The notes beneath the pieces are model-generated. The model was not told where the DNA came from, did not search any database, and was given only the letters and a program-made list of their open reading frames with translations. Both the position numbers and the translations under genes were made by a program. A stretch of 64,000 bases of DNA from Solanum dulcamara (taxonomy: Eukaryota; Streptophyta; Magnoliopsida; Solanales; Solanaceae). Shown here one piece after another: positions 34,217-46,220 of this stretch; within the stretch, counting starts at the first letter, position 1; each line of letters starts with the position of its first letter. The stretch lies in NCBI RefSeq assembly GCF_947179165.1, contig NC_077245.1, forward strand, positions 47,331,286 through 47,395,285, read 5' to 3'.

Positions 34217-36570
34217 TATCATGACCCAAAATTAGGCCATGATGGCGCCTACTACAACCCTCCAAGTAGGCAATTCTAAACCCAAGGACACAAATTTGTG
34301 GAAAATAACAATTTAGGTATAATGATAATAATAAAGGATGCAAGAAATGAGCCAAATCATAAACCTATAGTTTGATACAAAATAAACAAAAGAGGCCCGA
34401 AAGTGACCAGGAAGACAAACTAAAACAAGGACAAATCCCTGGACCTGGTGTCACCTATACAAGAGATACTAAGTATAGAAAGTCTATGTATACTAGAGAA
34501 CTAACTAAGCAAAATAAAAAAATAAGTCAGTACAAAAGAGGGATAGCAACAAGTCTCTGGATGCCAGGAGCTCACCACGATCCAAGTCGGTGACAATAAA
34601 GAAAGATCCAACGCTCAGAAAGGGTGGCTCGTACTGGGAGATGGATCAAAAAAGATTCAAAAATGTAGTATGCATACCAAAATATGGGGTACTCAGTAGG
34701 CATCATAGGCCGACCGAACTCAGAAAGATCATATATATATAAATAAGTAGCATAATAGAGACAACAGAGTCTAATAAAATCTAAAGGCATTCTAAAGTAA
34801 CAACAGATGTAATCAAGAACACAAGCTACCATAGCAACTACCATTCAATTCGTAACTCACACAAACACAGGTGCAATGCATATGTGGCCAATGTAGAATG
34901 AATGCAAAAAGTTCTAGAGTTGCCTCACCGACTGTCCCGTGGACCTCCCGAGAAAATTACATAACCCTGTCTCAACTTATCAGAAAGGTAGGACCTATAA
35001 TTTAGTGTATGGGCCACCGAAGCTTACCAACATATGCATTATAAAAGTTAAAAATGGTGCATTTCCTCCAATCCACAGAAAAGTGTAATATAGCCCAAAA
35101 TAGCTCAAAAATATCTTTACTTTCAGAAATTAGATAAAAATACACCATAAACATGCTTACGCATTAATACAATCCAATTTATATTTCAAAACAATCTAAC
35201 TCATGCATATAACCGGGTAAAACACCCATCACGGCTCAAAGGTACTAACTTGGAACTTTGCTAGTCCAAGCTCACAGCCTTAGGCCTAAAAGTTTAATCA
35301 AAATAGAGAAGTAAACTTAAACATAGCACAAAAGTGCCACACAACTCAATCAATCAACAAAATATACACAAGCTAAGTTTCACACCACCTAAGGGCAATC
35401 TAAGGATCTAAGTGAAAACTAAATAAAGAATCAACCTAAACTAAGGTTCAAAGATAAAACGCTAAGATAAATAACCCAAAATGGCCAATGAATCTCACAT
35501 AGGATCAATCATACATCTCACCTAGTCTTGACACCAACCGAGCTATCAAACTACTCAAATATAGACAATCAAACTAAGACAAGTGTCAAAAGGGTAAACC
35601 ATAACCTACCTCAAGGCCGAAACCTCACTAAAACCTTTACTCAAGTATTTTTACTTTTCGGAGAGCCTTCGATTGTTGCCAAACTATCAAGAATGGAACA
35701 AGAAAGTAAAAATGATTCTAATGATAGCCATATTACAATAAAATTTGGATAAAAAATGGGTCAAAAATTAACCCTCTTATTGATTTTATAGAATTACAAA
35801 ACAAAAATTGTCATAATGTTCTCCTTAAGGTAAGGATAACATGCCCAAATATTGGGCAAAAATGGGATTCAATTTGGACCTCAAATGGTCCAAATACCAT
35901 TCTTTGAAGACTAGAATTTGTAGAATTTGAGGTCAAGCATGGAAATAAAACACGATATTGAAGATAGGATCAAGTTAAGAAATGCAAATGGAAGAGAATT
36001 ACCTTTGAGACACTTAAATTGATCAAGAAATGAGGGAAAAGCCTTGGTTTTAGCTCTCCTAAGGTGGGTCTTCTTATTTAAAGAATAAAGAAAGAGCATG
36101 GATTAAATCCGTGTGCGGTCATCGTCAAAGCAACATCCGGGTCAATAAAGTGACCCCCTCATAGGGGTGCTTGTTGCTAAGAGATGGAATGGTCTCTTAA
36201 GCTACCCATGCCTTAGGGATGGACTTTTCTAAAGCAACATGTTGGTCACAAAAGCGGCGATCGCTTAAGCAATGAAGGGTGGTAAAAGGGCCTGCACTGC
36301 AATATTGATCCATAGGCTCACAACTTCAAACCGATCCTCAGACATCATTTTGAGTCCAAATGACGCAAACCAAAAGTGCTAACCACTTATAAAAGACATT
36401 CTAGACTCAATTTAATCGAATAAACATCTATTGAAGGTCGTCTCATCCTAATGTTGATAAAAGTCAACACTAATTCAAGAAAACACACTAAATACGCAAA
36501 CGGCCAAAAACTCATTTTGAAGGCCTAGGGAACCAAACCAAAGGTTGTTCTAGACCAAATATTATATTCT
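34217..36570 (-). repeat. Element E 5' LTR, truncated
   Basis: Begins (plus strand) TATCATGACCC, where TG has become TA, next to the primer-binding site, and extends to about 36550-36570, where a family-1 LTR begins. It holds a minus-strand TTTAAATAAG TATA-like box near 36075 and a donor-like CAAAG|GTAATT with the intron starting at 36002. No coding potential. The U3 end is missing, so full length is unknown. Confidence 0.75.
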
Positions 36571-38320
36571 GAGTTAATTTAGAAGTCTTATACACTTGAG
36601 TTACTTAAAGACATACCACGTTTACGTAGACTAGATTACACGAGTTCTTAAAATAAGACGAGATTACAAACCCACAGAGAAGAGGAGAAGATGACACGCG
36701 GCAGCCTAGGAAGGCGACACGTGGAAGCACCTCAAGCAACTAGGTGAACCACCTGCTTGGGGTCAAGTAGGGGACCCACCTACTTGGGGGTGGGCCCCAC
36801 AAGGACACGTGGCAGCCCCTAACCAGTTGCATGGTTACATTGGCCCAATAAGGTGTGGACACATGTCCCTCTATGGGGATGACATGTGTCACCTCCCAAA
36901 ACAGCACATAAAGGTATGTTAATGACTCTTGAGTCATTTATTTTCAGCAAAAAGGAAACCAAAGAGAAGAGAGAAGAAACGTGAAGCAAGAAAAGGATTA
37001 GCTACTACTTTGGCCAAATTTAAGGTGAGTTTAATTTTCCTCCGTGAATTAATTATCTACATTATTTGTCAACCATGTGGAGGTGTATACATGTGTATTA
37101 GTATGCCTATGGAGCCATGGATTCAGTTTACACTTGGAAAGAAATAAGAGAAAGTTGAAGGAGAAAATGTTAGGAACTGGTTAACAAACCCGTTTTTGGA
37201 AGGGACTGTTGTTAGTAATATTGGTATAACGTCTTGTGTAAAGCTTAGTTTCAAATGATTAAATATGGTTTGGAAAGGTATTTCATAGGTATATAAATTT
37301 CATTTATCCTTTAAAATCCATTTTTGCTTTTATATTCTCGAAAAAGGGTGATGAAGTATAGAGGAGGTACTGCCCAGATTTTTGTTTTGGAAATCTTACA
37401 CGGACTTCTGTTGGTATTTTGGGCATATCTTTTTGTAAGGAATTGATGTAGGGGTGATTCGAAATTTTATGAAACCCTAGGACACATGTCTATAACTTTC
37501 ATGGAGGACATAAATCCTGTTTCCCTCAATTACTCCTTCAAAACGAAGCGACAATGCAAGACAGTAAGCTGTCCAGAATTCACGTTTTGATAGTTTTGAG
37601 TGAGTTGTTTGGGGTTTGTATTGTGTAATGTTGGTGTGAATTGCTTATATATATGTTGCAGGTTGTTGTTGTTGGTTGGATTTAGTTATTAGGGGTGTGA
37701 TTGGAAATTTAGATAGGGCATGTTATAGGGGAGGTGCTGCCCAATTTTCGTTAACGCCTTAACTAATTAAAGGACTAGTCGAGGAAACGAACAAGGAAAT
37801 ACATTCCATGAATACTAAGGTGCAAATGAAGGTGCTGGAAAGTACAGAGTGGTTGATATTCTTATTACTTCTATGTGGAATAGGTTCAAAGGACGAAGAG
37901 GCGAACATGACAAAGAGTAACTCGTATGAGGTATGTAAAGCTTTCTCTTGGAATGTTTTGGTATAAGTACGTACAACTATCTTTCTTTCCTTTTGGAAAG
38001 TCTTAGAATTAAGTGAACTGTATGTGGAATATGGGGATAATTCCATTCCCAGAACTCCAGGTATGCCTCATAATCCCTAACTACAGTTAGGTGTTGACAC
38101 CCCTTTCATATTATGATATGAATAAAAGAGGCTACAGATATACGAAATGTTATGACCCATGGGGGTTCTCATGTACGTATCATGTCATTATAGTCTGGTT
38201 TGACTACACTTGATTTATATGCATTGCATGTTTATAATTCAATATGACCACGACTGATAGATATGTATACGGGGGGTCCAGGTCGGACCCCAGCCACGGC
38301 CTAGAGGTTGGGTCGTGACA
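36571..38320 (+). repeat. Truncated family-1 LTR fragment
   Basis: Plus-strand family-1 LTR lacking about its first 230 bp and parts of its interior. Recognisable blocks: TTTAGAAGTCTTATACACTT, the CACGTG core at 36806-36811, a donor-like AAGGTGAG at 37025, TAGGGGAGGTGCTGCCC and the end GGGTCGTGACA at 38320. It abuts element F's pol directly, so it probably inserted into F and lost its left side with F's 3' end. Confidence 0.85.
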
Positions 38321-39250
38321 GGCCCCACATACTTAGTGCTCAACTTTCCCTTTTTGCCAAACCGAACTACACCCTTCATAGGTGAAACCTTCAAGTATAC
38401 CCAATCATCGACACTAAACTCAAGATCCTTTCTCCTAGTATCAGAATAGGACTTTTGGCGACTTTGAGCCATCTTCAACCTTTATCTAATGACCCTCACC
38501 TTCTCCAATGCTTCAAGTACCTAGTCGGGACCTAATAAAGTCATATCACCCACTTTGAAACAACCTAACGAAGACCTACATCGTCTCCCATACAAAGCCT
38601 CAAATGGTGCCATCTCTATTCTTGAGTGGTAGCTATTGTTGTAAGAGAACTCAATAAGTGGTAGATGGTCATCCCAAATCTCTTTGAACTCCAACACACA
38701 AGCCATTAACGTATCCTCTAGTGTTTGAATTATTCATTTAGCTTGCCCGTCAGTTTGAGAATGGAATGCGGTACTTATTTTCACCTTAGAGTCAAGTTAC
38801 TTTTGTAATGATTTCCAAAAATAAAAAGTGAATTGGGTACCACGATCCAAAATAATTGACAACAACACACCATGCAACCTTACCAATTCTTGAATAAGTT
38901 AGCATAATTCTCGGCCCTATAAGAAGTCTTGATAGGTAAAAAGTGAGCCGACTTCATCATCCTATTAATAACCACCCAAATCGAGTCATAATGTTTTCAA
39001 GTACGAGGCAATCCTACTACAAGGTCCATGTTCACATCTTCAACCTTCCATGTAGGGTTTTGATGTCTTGTACTAGGCCACTTGGCCTTTGGTGTTCGGC
39101 CTTGACTTGTTGAAAATTTGGACACTCGGCCATGAATGTTGATATTTTCCTTTTCATTCCACACCACTAATATATGTGCTTTAAATCTCAGTACATTTTG
39201 GTCGAACTAAGATGAATAGAATATAAAGAATTATAAGCCTCCTTCAAGAT
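38321..39250 (-). pseudogene. Element F: integrase remnant
   Basis: Minus-strand IN of a family-2 element. Clear blocks: LIEFSYNNSYHSRI with the third catalytic Glu and PFEALYGRRC (38521-38706), then MAQSRQKSYSDTRRKDLEFS and KGVVRFGKKGKLS (38350-38478) leading to the GPY/F module, which is cut at 38321 by the family-1 LTR. The first half of IN (38760-39250) is heavily mutated. The chromodomain and 3' LTR are absent. Confidence 0.88.
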
Positions 39251-39730
39251 CAAACCCTTAGTCTATCCACATCCTAAACACATAATCGGCCTTGGTAATA
39301 AAGTACCCCATTTCTCCTTGTGAAAATACTTCTACTTTCTTCTCTCTCTCCAATTTATTCAACTCCACCAATGATGGATCACGGTCTTGTTTTGACCTAA
39401 CATCCACTACCAAAGATAATTCAGACCCATGTTGCACTAGCATGCCACTATCATTGGAATCACTTAACTTCACTCCCAATCTAGCCAACCGGTGAACATC
39501 CCTTACCAAATCCCTCTTTCCTTCATCAACATGAGACACTCTCCCCATACACACCCTACTAAGCCCATCAACAACAACATTGGCCATACCCGGGTGATAA
39601 TGCACACTCATGTCATAATCTTTAAGAAGTTCAAGACATATCCTTTGCCTTAGTTTGAGGTCCTTTTGGGTGAATACCTATTGAAGATTTGGTGATTCGT
39701 AAATACATCTACATGTTCATGGCTAGACCC
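39251..39730 (-). pseudogene. Element F: RNase H-IN tether; RNase H deleted
   Basis: A 117-codon segment (39258-39611) matches the tether after RNase H: HYHPGMANVVVDGLSR, then an acidic/basic linker. At about 39715-39725, sequence matching the RNase H end in C (22014-22025) joins directly to sequence matching the RT-RNase H boundary of C (22380-22395). About 0.36 kb, nearly the whole RNase H domain, is therefore deleted relative to C. Confidence 0.82.
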
Positions 39731-40450
39731 AAAAAGCTCCTAATATCCGAAGGAGAAAATGGTCTAGTTTAATTCCTTACCGCCTCCATCATCTTAGGAT
39801 CAACCTTGATTCCCTCTCTAGATACTATGTGACCAAGGAAAGCTATTTCGTTCAACCAAAATTTGCACTTGCTAAACTTGGCAAACAATTGCCTATCCCT
39901 CAAGGTTTGAAGCATAATTCTCAAATGATCCTTATGTTCTTCCTCACCCTGAGAGTAAATCAAGATATCGTCAATGAAGACTAATATAAAGGTAGGTCTT
40001 GTACACCCTATTCATTAGATCCATAAAATACCATCGGTGCATTTGTCAATCTATATGACATCACCAAATGCTCAAAGTGGCCATACCTTGTTCAAAGTGC
40101 TGTTTTAGGAATATCACGCTCCTTTACTCTTAATTGATGATAGTTGAAACGGAGATCAATCTTTGAAAAATGACTTGCCCCTTGCAATTGGTAAAACAAA
40201 TCATCTATCCTAGGGATTGGGTTTTTGTTTTTAATGGTCACTTTATTCAATTGACAGTAGTCTATGCACATCTGAAGTGACCCATCTTTCTTTCTCACAA
40301 ATAACGCGCGAGCACCTCATGGTGAAATACTTGGACTTATAAAACTCTTTTCCAACAAGTCCTTTAATTGTTCCTTTAACTACTTTAATTACACCATGTC
40401 CATTAGGTAGGGAGGAATAGATATAACTTGGGTATCGGAGGGGAGATTGA
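39731..40450 (-). pseudogene. Element F: reverse transcriptase
   Basis: RT with [19 protein letters not shown] and [19 protein letters not shown] (40092-40298), a decayed middle, the intact catalytic [11 protein letters not shown] (about 39945-39975), and the thumb block [20 protein letters not shown] (39769-39963). One shift lies between palm and thumb. Confidence 0.9.
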
Positions 40451-41000
40451 TACCAAAATCAACTTTCCTTTCGGGAGGAACACTTGGGAGGTCATCGAGA
40501 AAGACCTTAAAAAATCATTAACCATGCGAACTGACTCAAAAAAAGACTTTCAAAGTTGGCATCCCTAACCTTCACAATATGATAAATTCAACCCTTAAAA
40601 ATCAATTTCTGAGCCTTAAGACAAGACATGAACCTACCCTTTACTACCGAATCATGAATGTTCCATTCAAGAATAGGCTCACTTGGGAATTGAAAATTGA
40701 CTCTACGAGTTCTACAATCTATAGAAGGATATGACTCATGCAACCAATCCATCCCAAGAATAACATCAAAATCTACCATGTCAATCTCAATGAGATCACA
40801 AGGAACAACTTTGTACAAAATATACACGGGACAACCCTTATAGATTTTTCTAGAAACAACTGACTCACAAATGGGGGTAGGCACCAAATAGGGTTCCAAT
40901 AACATTTTGGGTAACACATCAAACCTATTAGCAAGAAAGGGATTAACAAATGACAAATTGACACTCGGATCTAACAATGCATACACATCAAAATCAAAAA
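40451..41000 (-). pseudogene. Element F: aspartic protease remnant
   Basis: A 140-codon open segment (40588-41010) spans the domain. It starts VFDFDVYALLDPSVNLSFVN, where the active-site Asp is followed by Pro and then Ser in place of Gly. VILGMDWLHESYPSIDCRT follows. It is the longest continuous protease frame in the window but has lost the active-site Gly. Confidence 0.85.
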
Positions 41001-42173
41001 CCCTTAACATATTGATGATGACATTGGGTGCTTTGTCAACTTCTTGTCTCCCATGTAAAGCATAAAATTGGTTGGTGCATTGGCCACTCCCTTGAGCTTG
41101 TCCACTATGAGAATTTTTTTCTTAAGGACTATCAGTTCTACAATCTCTAGCTTGGTGACCCAGTTTACCAAACTTGAAGCATGCATTGGAGCCGGCAAAG
41201 CATTCCTTTTTGTGAGTCTTTCCATATTTCTTGTGAGTGGGGAAAGCTTTAGCATCCACATTCTCCCTTATAATCATAGGATTGGAACCTTTTTTATTGT
41301 TTAACCTTGGAGAAGAAGTATTGATGAGACCTTGCCCCATGAATCTATGCCCACCTTACCCCTTTCCACTATGACTATAACTGGACTTTTGGTGAGTGAA
41401 CTCTCCACCATCAACTCTAGCCTTGTTAAACCCTCTTGACCTCTCCCTTAATTTATCATCCTCAATTTGTTCCGTATATGTCATAAGTCAGGAGATGTCT
41501 ATATCCTTGACCAACATGGCCGTCTTGCATTCTCTAGACACCAAACTAGAGACACTAAAGAAGTATTTTCTCATTCTTTCCCTTGGGTTGGAGACCATGA
41601 AAAAGAACATACTTAGACAATTTGGTGAATTTGAGGGCATACTCCCTCAAACTTATGCTCCCTTGGCAAATATTGATGAACTCTTCAATCTTTGCCTCCC
41701 TTAGCTCCAAAGTAAAGAAGCAATCCAAGAAGGATCCCTTGAACTCTTCCCACCCTATGGGTTCCATACCTTCACCCCTGTCAACTACCCATTGTTCATA
41801 CCAACTACTTTCTATACCCTTGAGTTAATAGGTTACTATCTATTCCTTTTCATTTGGAGGTACTCCCATAATTTCCACAATTCGATAAATTTCCTCATAA
41901 ACTCCACTGGGTCCTCATCTACCTTGAAACCATCAAACTCGAGTGGATTCATCCTCTTGAAGTCCCTAATCCTAGTAGAGGGGTAGGCTCTTGAGGTGGA
42001 GGAGGAGCAATGCCTTAATTAGCTTGGTTGGCTACGACTTAGGCCAACAAAGTGATGATATTCCAGAACTCTACATGTGTAACTCCTTCCTCATGTGGAG
42101 CCTCGGGAACCAAATGAACAGGGGCCTTATTATAATCCATTTCTCTTGGTAGAGGTATTCTTTCTCAAGGCAT
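41001..42173 (-). pseudogene. Element F: gag
   Basis: Minus-strand gag from ATG at 42173, which meets TGA at the third codon (ATGCCTTGA), a likely decayed Arg codon. Capsid part: EEFKGSFLDCFFTLELREAK and INICQGSISLREYALKFTKL at 41555-41767. Zinc knuckle CFKFGKLGHQARDC at about 41145-41190, the second Cys replaced by Phe. AG precedes the ATG by three bases (TTCTCTAG). Closest relative in the window is C's gag. Confidence 0.82.
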
Positions 42174-42372
42174 TATCTAGAGAACACTAAATGATTCATT
42201 AGATAAAGGAAGTCTTAGAATAACTCTAAGGCACGATATGAATCATAAAAGAAGGGAAGGTTTCCTAAATGCCTTATAGCCTCCTATTTATAATTGTGGC
42301 GCACTTCACAACCATAAATAAGACCCTATTCGATGCGGTATGTTGGAATCCAAGGACCATTCAAAACCTCAG

Positions 42373-42384
42373 GCTCTGATACCA
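42373..42384 (-). promoter_or_regulatory. Primer-binding site of element F
   Basis: Exact TGGTATCAGAGC on the minus strand, complementary to the initiator tRNA-Met 3' end, four bases from the LTR edge at 42389. Confidence 0.93.
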
Positions 42385-43654
42385 AGTTTGTCATGACCTA
42401 ATCCTAGGTCCTAGATGTGACATGATGAATGAGGAACTTTAAGGTACCTAAAACATGCCTCTTAGCATTCATTTAGCCTTTCATAAGTAATAATAATAAA
42501 TAAACAAGCAAAAATAAGGGGAAAAAGGGACTATGGGAAATCACCATAGCAAATATCAATAGTCAAGATTTGTCTTATATTTGTCCAATAATACCTCTAG
42601 TCATAGACTTGGCAGGGGCTAAGACATGTCCCTAACTCACCCTCAATCAAAATAGAAATGAAATACCATGATCGATATCTAAATATCTCAACATAATATA
42701 AGCTAGAAAGGAAAGGAATATTATTCCAAAAACATAGAAACTCACTAGCCTTCAAATGATCCCCACTAGCCACGTGGAGGAGAACAAGGAGGAACGTCTG
42801 TCCCTACTTGGTGATATCATGTAGGTAAAACAGTATACGTTAGTACTTTACTAAGTATGAAGGCATGCAATATAATGGAAAATAGTAAGACAATTATGAA
42901 GTTAAGTACATTGATAAGTACATGCATGAGTAATCAAGTAAATATTATTTAAATTATTTATTTGTGGAAAGATGTCTATAACTGACATTAAGACCATGTG
43001 AGCTATAACATGTATCACGACCCAACCCCGTAGATCGCGACTGGGGTCCGACCTAGACCCCCGTACACATAATCATCAAATATAGTCAAATTAAACTCTG
43101 CATAAGGTGATACTGCACACAAAAACCCCAATTGGTCAAAAACTTTTTTATATACCTATAGCCTCTTTCACCTGTATCATAACATGAAAGGGCACGCAAG
43201 CCGACAAGGCTACCATAACATAATAACATTTATAATACGACATACATGCATAGCTGAAGTAGACTCATCAACAACTCACATACACGTGTCTACAGACCTC
43301 TAAGAATATTAATCGTATCATATGGCCGGACAGGGCCCCCGCCGTACCCCTAAATAAACAAACATATATATCAAATAACCAGTGTTAAAATTTAGGCTCC
43401 AGAATAGTGGAGCACTTCCAACATAGCTGAGTGGAAATCCTACACTCGTGGATTCTCCAAAATGAACATCTGTACCTGCAGGCATGAAATGCAGCCCTCC
43501 GAAGAAAGAGGGTCAGTATGATATATATACTGAGTATATAAAGCATAACACAGTATAAGTGAGATTACAATAGAATTAGGGGTATAGGAAATAAGTATAA
43601 TATTCAATACATCACTACACTTGTATCCTATAAAATAAGAGCATGTATATCATC

Positions 43655-44240
43655 CTCCCATACCGTACCCGACCCACTGTGGGACTCGGTGTTATCATAT
43701 AATCATACACGGTATCATACCATCTTATACTATATCATCTCATATGTCACAAATACATCATTATGTTTTCATATGCATGCCTATATACTGTATCTGGCCC
43801 TTTAGTGAGGGATTCAGTGAAGAGAGTAGTGTATATATAGCATACAAATATACTGTATCCGTCTCATCGTGGAACTCGGTGTCACAAATATTTCATTAGA
43901 TCATCATATGCATATATGTGTCATACCCGACCATCTAGTGAGGGACTCGGTAAATAATAATACTATCATAATAATTATACCATCATATATCATACCCGGC
44001 CCTTTATGGGACTCGATTGTACCCAACCCTTTATAGGACTCGGTGAATGCTCATATCATCGTATATCGTATCTAGCCCATTATGGGACTCGGTCATAGTC
44101 AGCCCTTCATGAGACTCGGTCATACCTGGCTCTTCATGGGACTTGGTGAATAGTCATGTAATCATATATTATACCCGACCCTTTATGGGACTCGGTCATA
44201 CCCGACCCTTCATAGGAGTCGGTGAATAATGTATTAACAA
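43655..44240. repeat. Expanded tandem array with CCCGACCC-N4-TGGGACTCGGT units
   Basis: About eleven units of roughly 30 or 60 bp, each TACCCGGCCCTTTATGGGAC followed by TCGGT and an AT-rich spacer with CATATCATC. Each unit can fold back weakly (CCC with GGG). Other family-1 LTRs have four to six diverged units at the same place. Confidence 0.85.
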
Positions 44241-46118
44241 CATTAAAGAGTAGAGTAGTGAGTAACTAGATACAATTAACTCTTCATCTGAGACTCGGTA
44301 TAACAATCATCGTGAACTATCATTTGAGGATCAAAATGATCATCATCTCAAGTGTCCTATAAATGCCATTAGGGGCTATATCAACGGAGTCTCAGGAGTC
44401 ATAGACTTTTATTAAGATAATACCAAACGGCTTATGCAATTATAGATACTTGTCATTATAGAGTCCTTAGGAATAAGAGCTCATACATTCAATTACTACT
44501 TCACATATAGAAGGCTCGAGGGTGATAGATCAACTACCTTAAGAGCCTTTTCCATCAGAGAGTAAATAAGAGACATGAATCGTATTCAGGACTTAGTAAT
44601 AGAGTTACAACAGAGCTCCTATCATACATCACCTAACTCTGAAACATGTCAAAAGATAAGAAGGAACAGACTTTACATACTTATTACTTTCCTTCATACC
44701 GAAGACTTGAGAGGCAATATCTCACTTATTGTAGGAGTTCTAACATCAAGAAATAGGTAAGAGGCATGAATCATTCTCGAAACTTTATGAATGAAATTAT
44801 CCTCAAATTACATATTAAGTTCCACTTATAGCTAATACATGCAAAAATAAAGGAAAGATAGGCTTTACATACTCATCACTTCCTAATGTATGAAAGGCTT
44901 GAGAAGCCCTAGTTCAATTACTGTAAGAGTGGCTTCATCAAGAAGTAAATGAGGAACGTGAATTATGCTTGGCATTTATGAGTAGTTTACCCTCAATCTC
45001 ATATTATTCATTACTTAACTTGAAGACATGCCAAAAGAAAAGAAAGGGTGGCTTCACATACCTCTTATCAATTGCTTTTAACCCAGCTTGTCTCGTCGTC
45101 CTCTGAACCTATTCAACATGAAGGTAATACTAATATTAATAACCTTTAACTTTCAAGCTTCTAAATCCACAACTAATCACCCATAGGAATCAATTCCTTA
45201 TTCGCCTTTCTTGACTAGTCTCGACTAGTCTATTAGTTAGTTAAGAAGTTAACGGAATTCGGGTAGCATCTCTTCTATAACTTGCCCTATCCGAACTTCC
45301 AGTTACATCTTCAATTAGTACAGACAACCAAAAACAACAACAAGTAGCCAATATACAAGTAAACCACTTCAACATTACGCAACACAAACTCCAAACAACT
45401 CACTTAAAACTACGATACCAAAATAGGGTTCTTAGTCTTTATTTTGTAAAACCTTTAACCACACAAACCGGAGGGATATGTGGATGTAACCAGCAGCTAC
45501 CACACCCATTTTGGAATGTTTTCCAGACCTGCAACACACCATAAAACCGTCTCCAACTACAACACCACAATTGCAACAACACTACACAACTTTAATTCAA
45601 CTAGAACGACTCCAATTGAATTTGTTTCTAACACCAAGTATACTTATGCAATTTTCTTACCTCCAGATTAGTTTAGGACATCTAATATACTCCATAAGAA
45701 AATTATTAACTCCACTTTGAAAGGGAAGACCTTACCTTATCCAAAACATGCCAAAGTTTGCCTCGGAAGTACTCTTAACATGCTCCAAATTGAGGGGATG
45801 CTCACTTCACTTCCTTGCTGCCCCAAGCCATAAATTTATATTACTAAAACCTTCATTACATCGTGGTATACCCTAGATAATTAATTCATAGAACAAAATC
45901 AGAAACCTTACCTTAAATCGAGCCAACCCATGGTCGCCCTCTGTTGTTGCTCCCACGTTTTCTCTCAATTCTTTATAGCTAAGATTCTAAAATGAGATGT
46001 ACTCCAGCATATAACACATATATACACCTCCTTAGGAGGTGACACATGGCATCCCCCTAGGGCACCACCTCATGCCATGCAGCAACCCATGTGTTGCCAC
46101 ATGGCATTGGGGTCCACC

Positions 46119-46220
46119 CCAAGTAGGTGAGTCACCTACTTGGTCCAAGTAGGTGCATCACCTACTTAGTCCAAGTAGGTGCATCACCTACTTAGTCCAA
46201 GTAGGTGCATCACCTACTTG
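46119..46220. repeat. Tandem palindromic units, 26 bp
   Basis: Four nearly identical units of CAAGTAGGTGCATCACCTAC plus TTAGTC. Each holds the inverted repeat AAGTAGGTG-CAT-CACCTACTT. The first has GAG in the loop. They lie in U3, about 110 bp upstream of the TATA-like ACATATATACACC near 46015 as read on the minus strand. Confidence 0.9.

Noticed and set aside
34372..34593. 73-codon open frame in E's LTR as a small gene
   Set aside because: It lies wholly inside the LTR on the strand opposite the element and has no recognisable feature.
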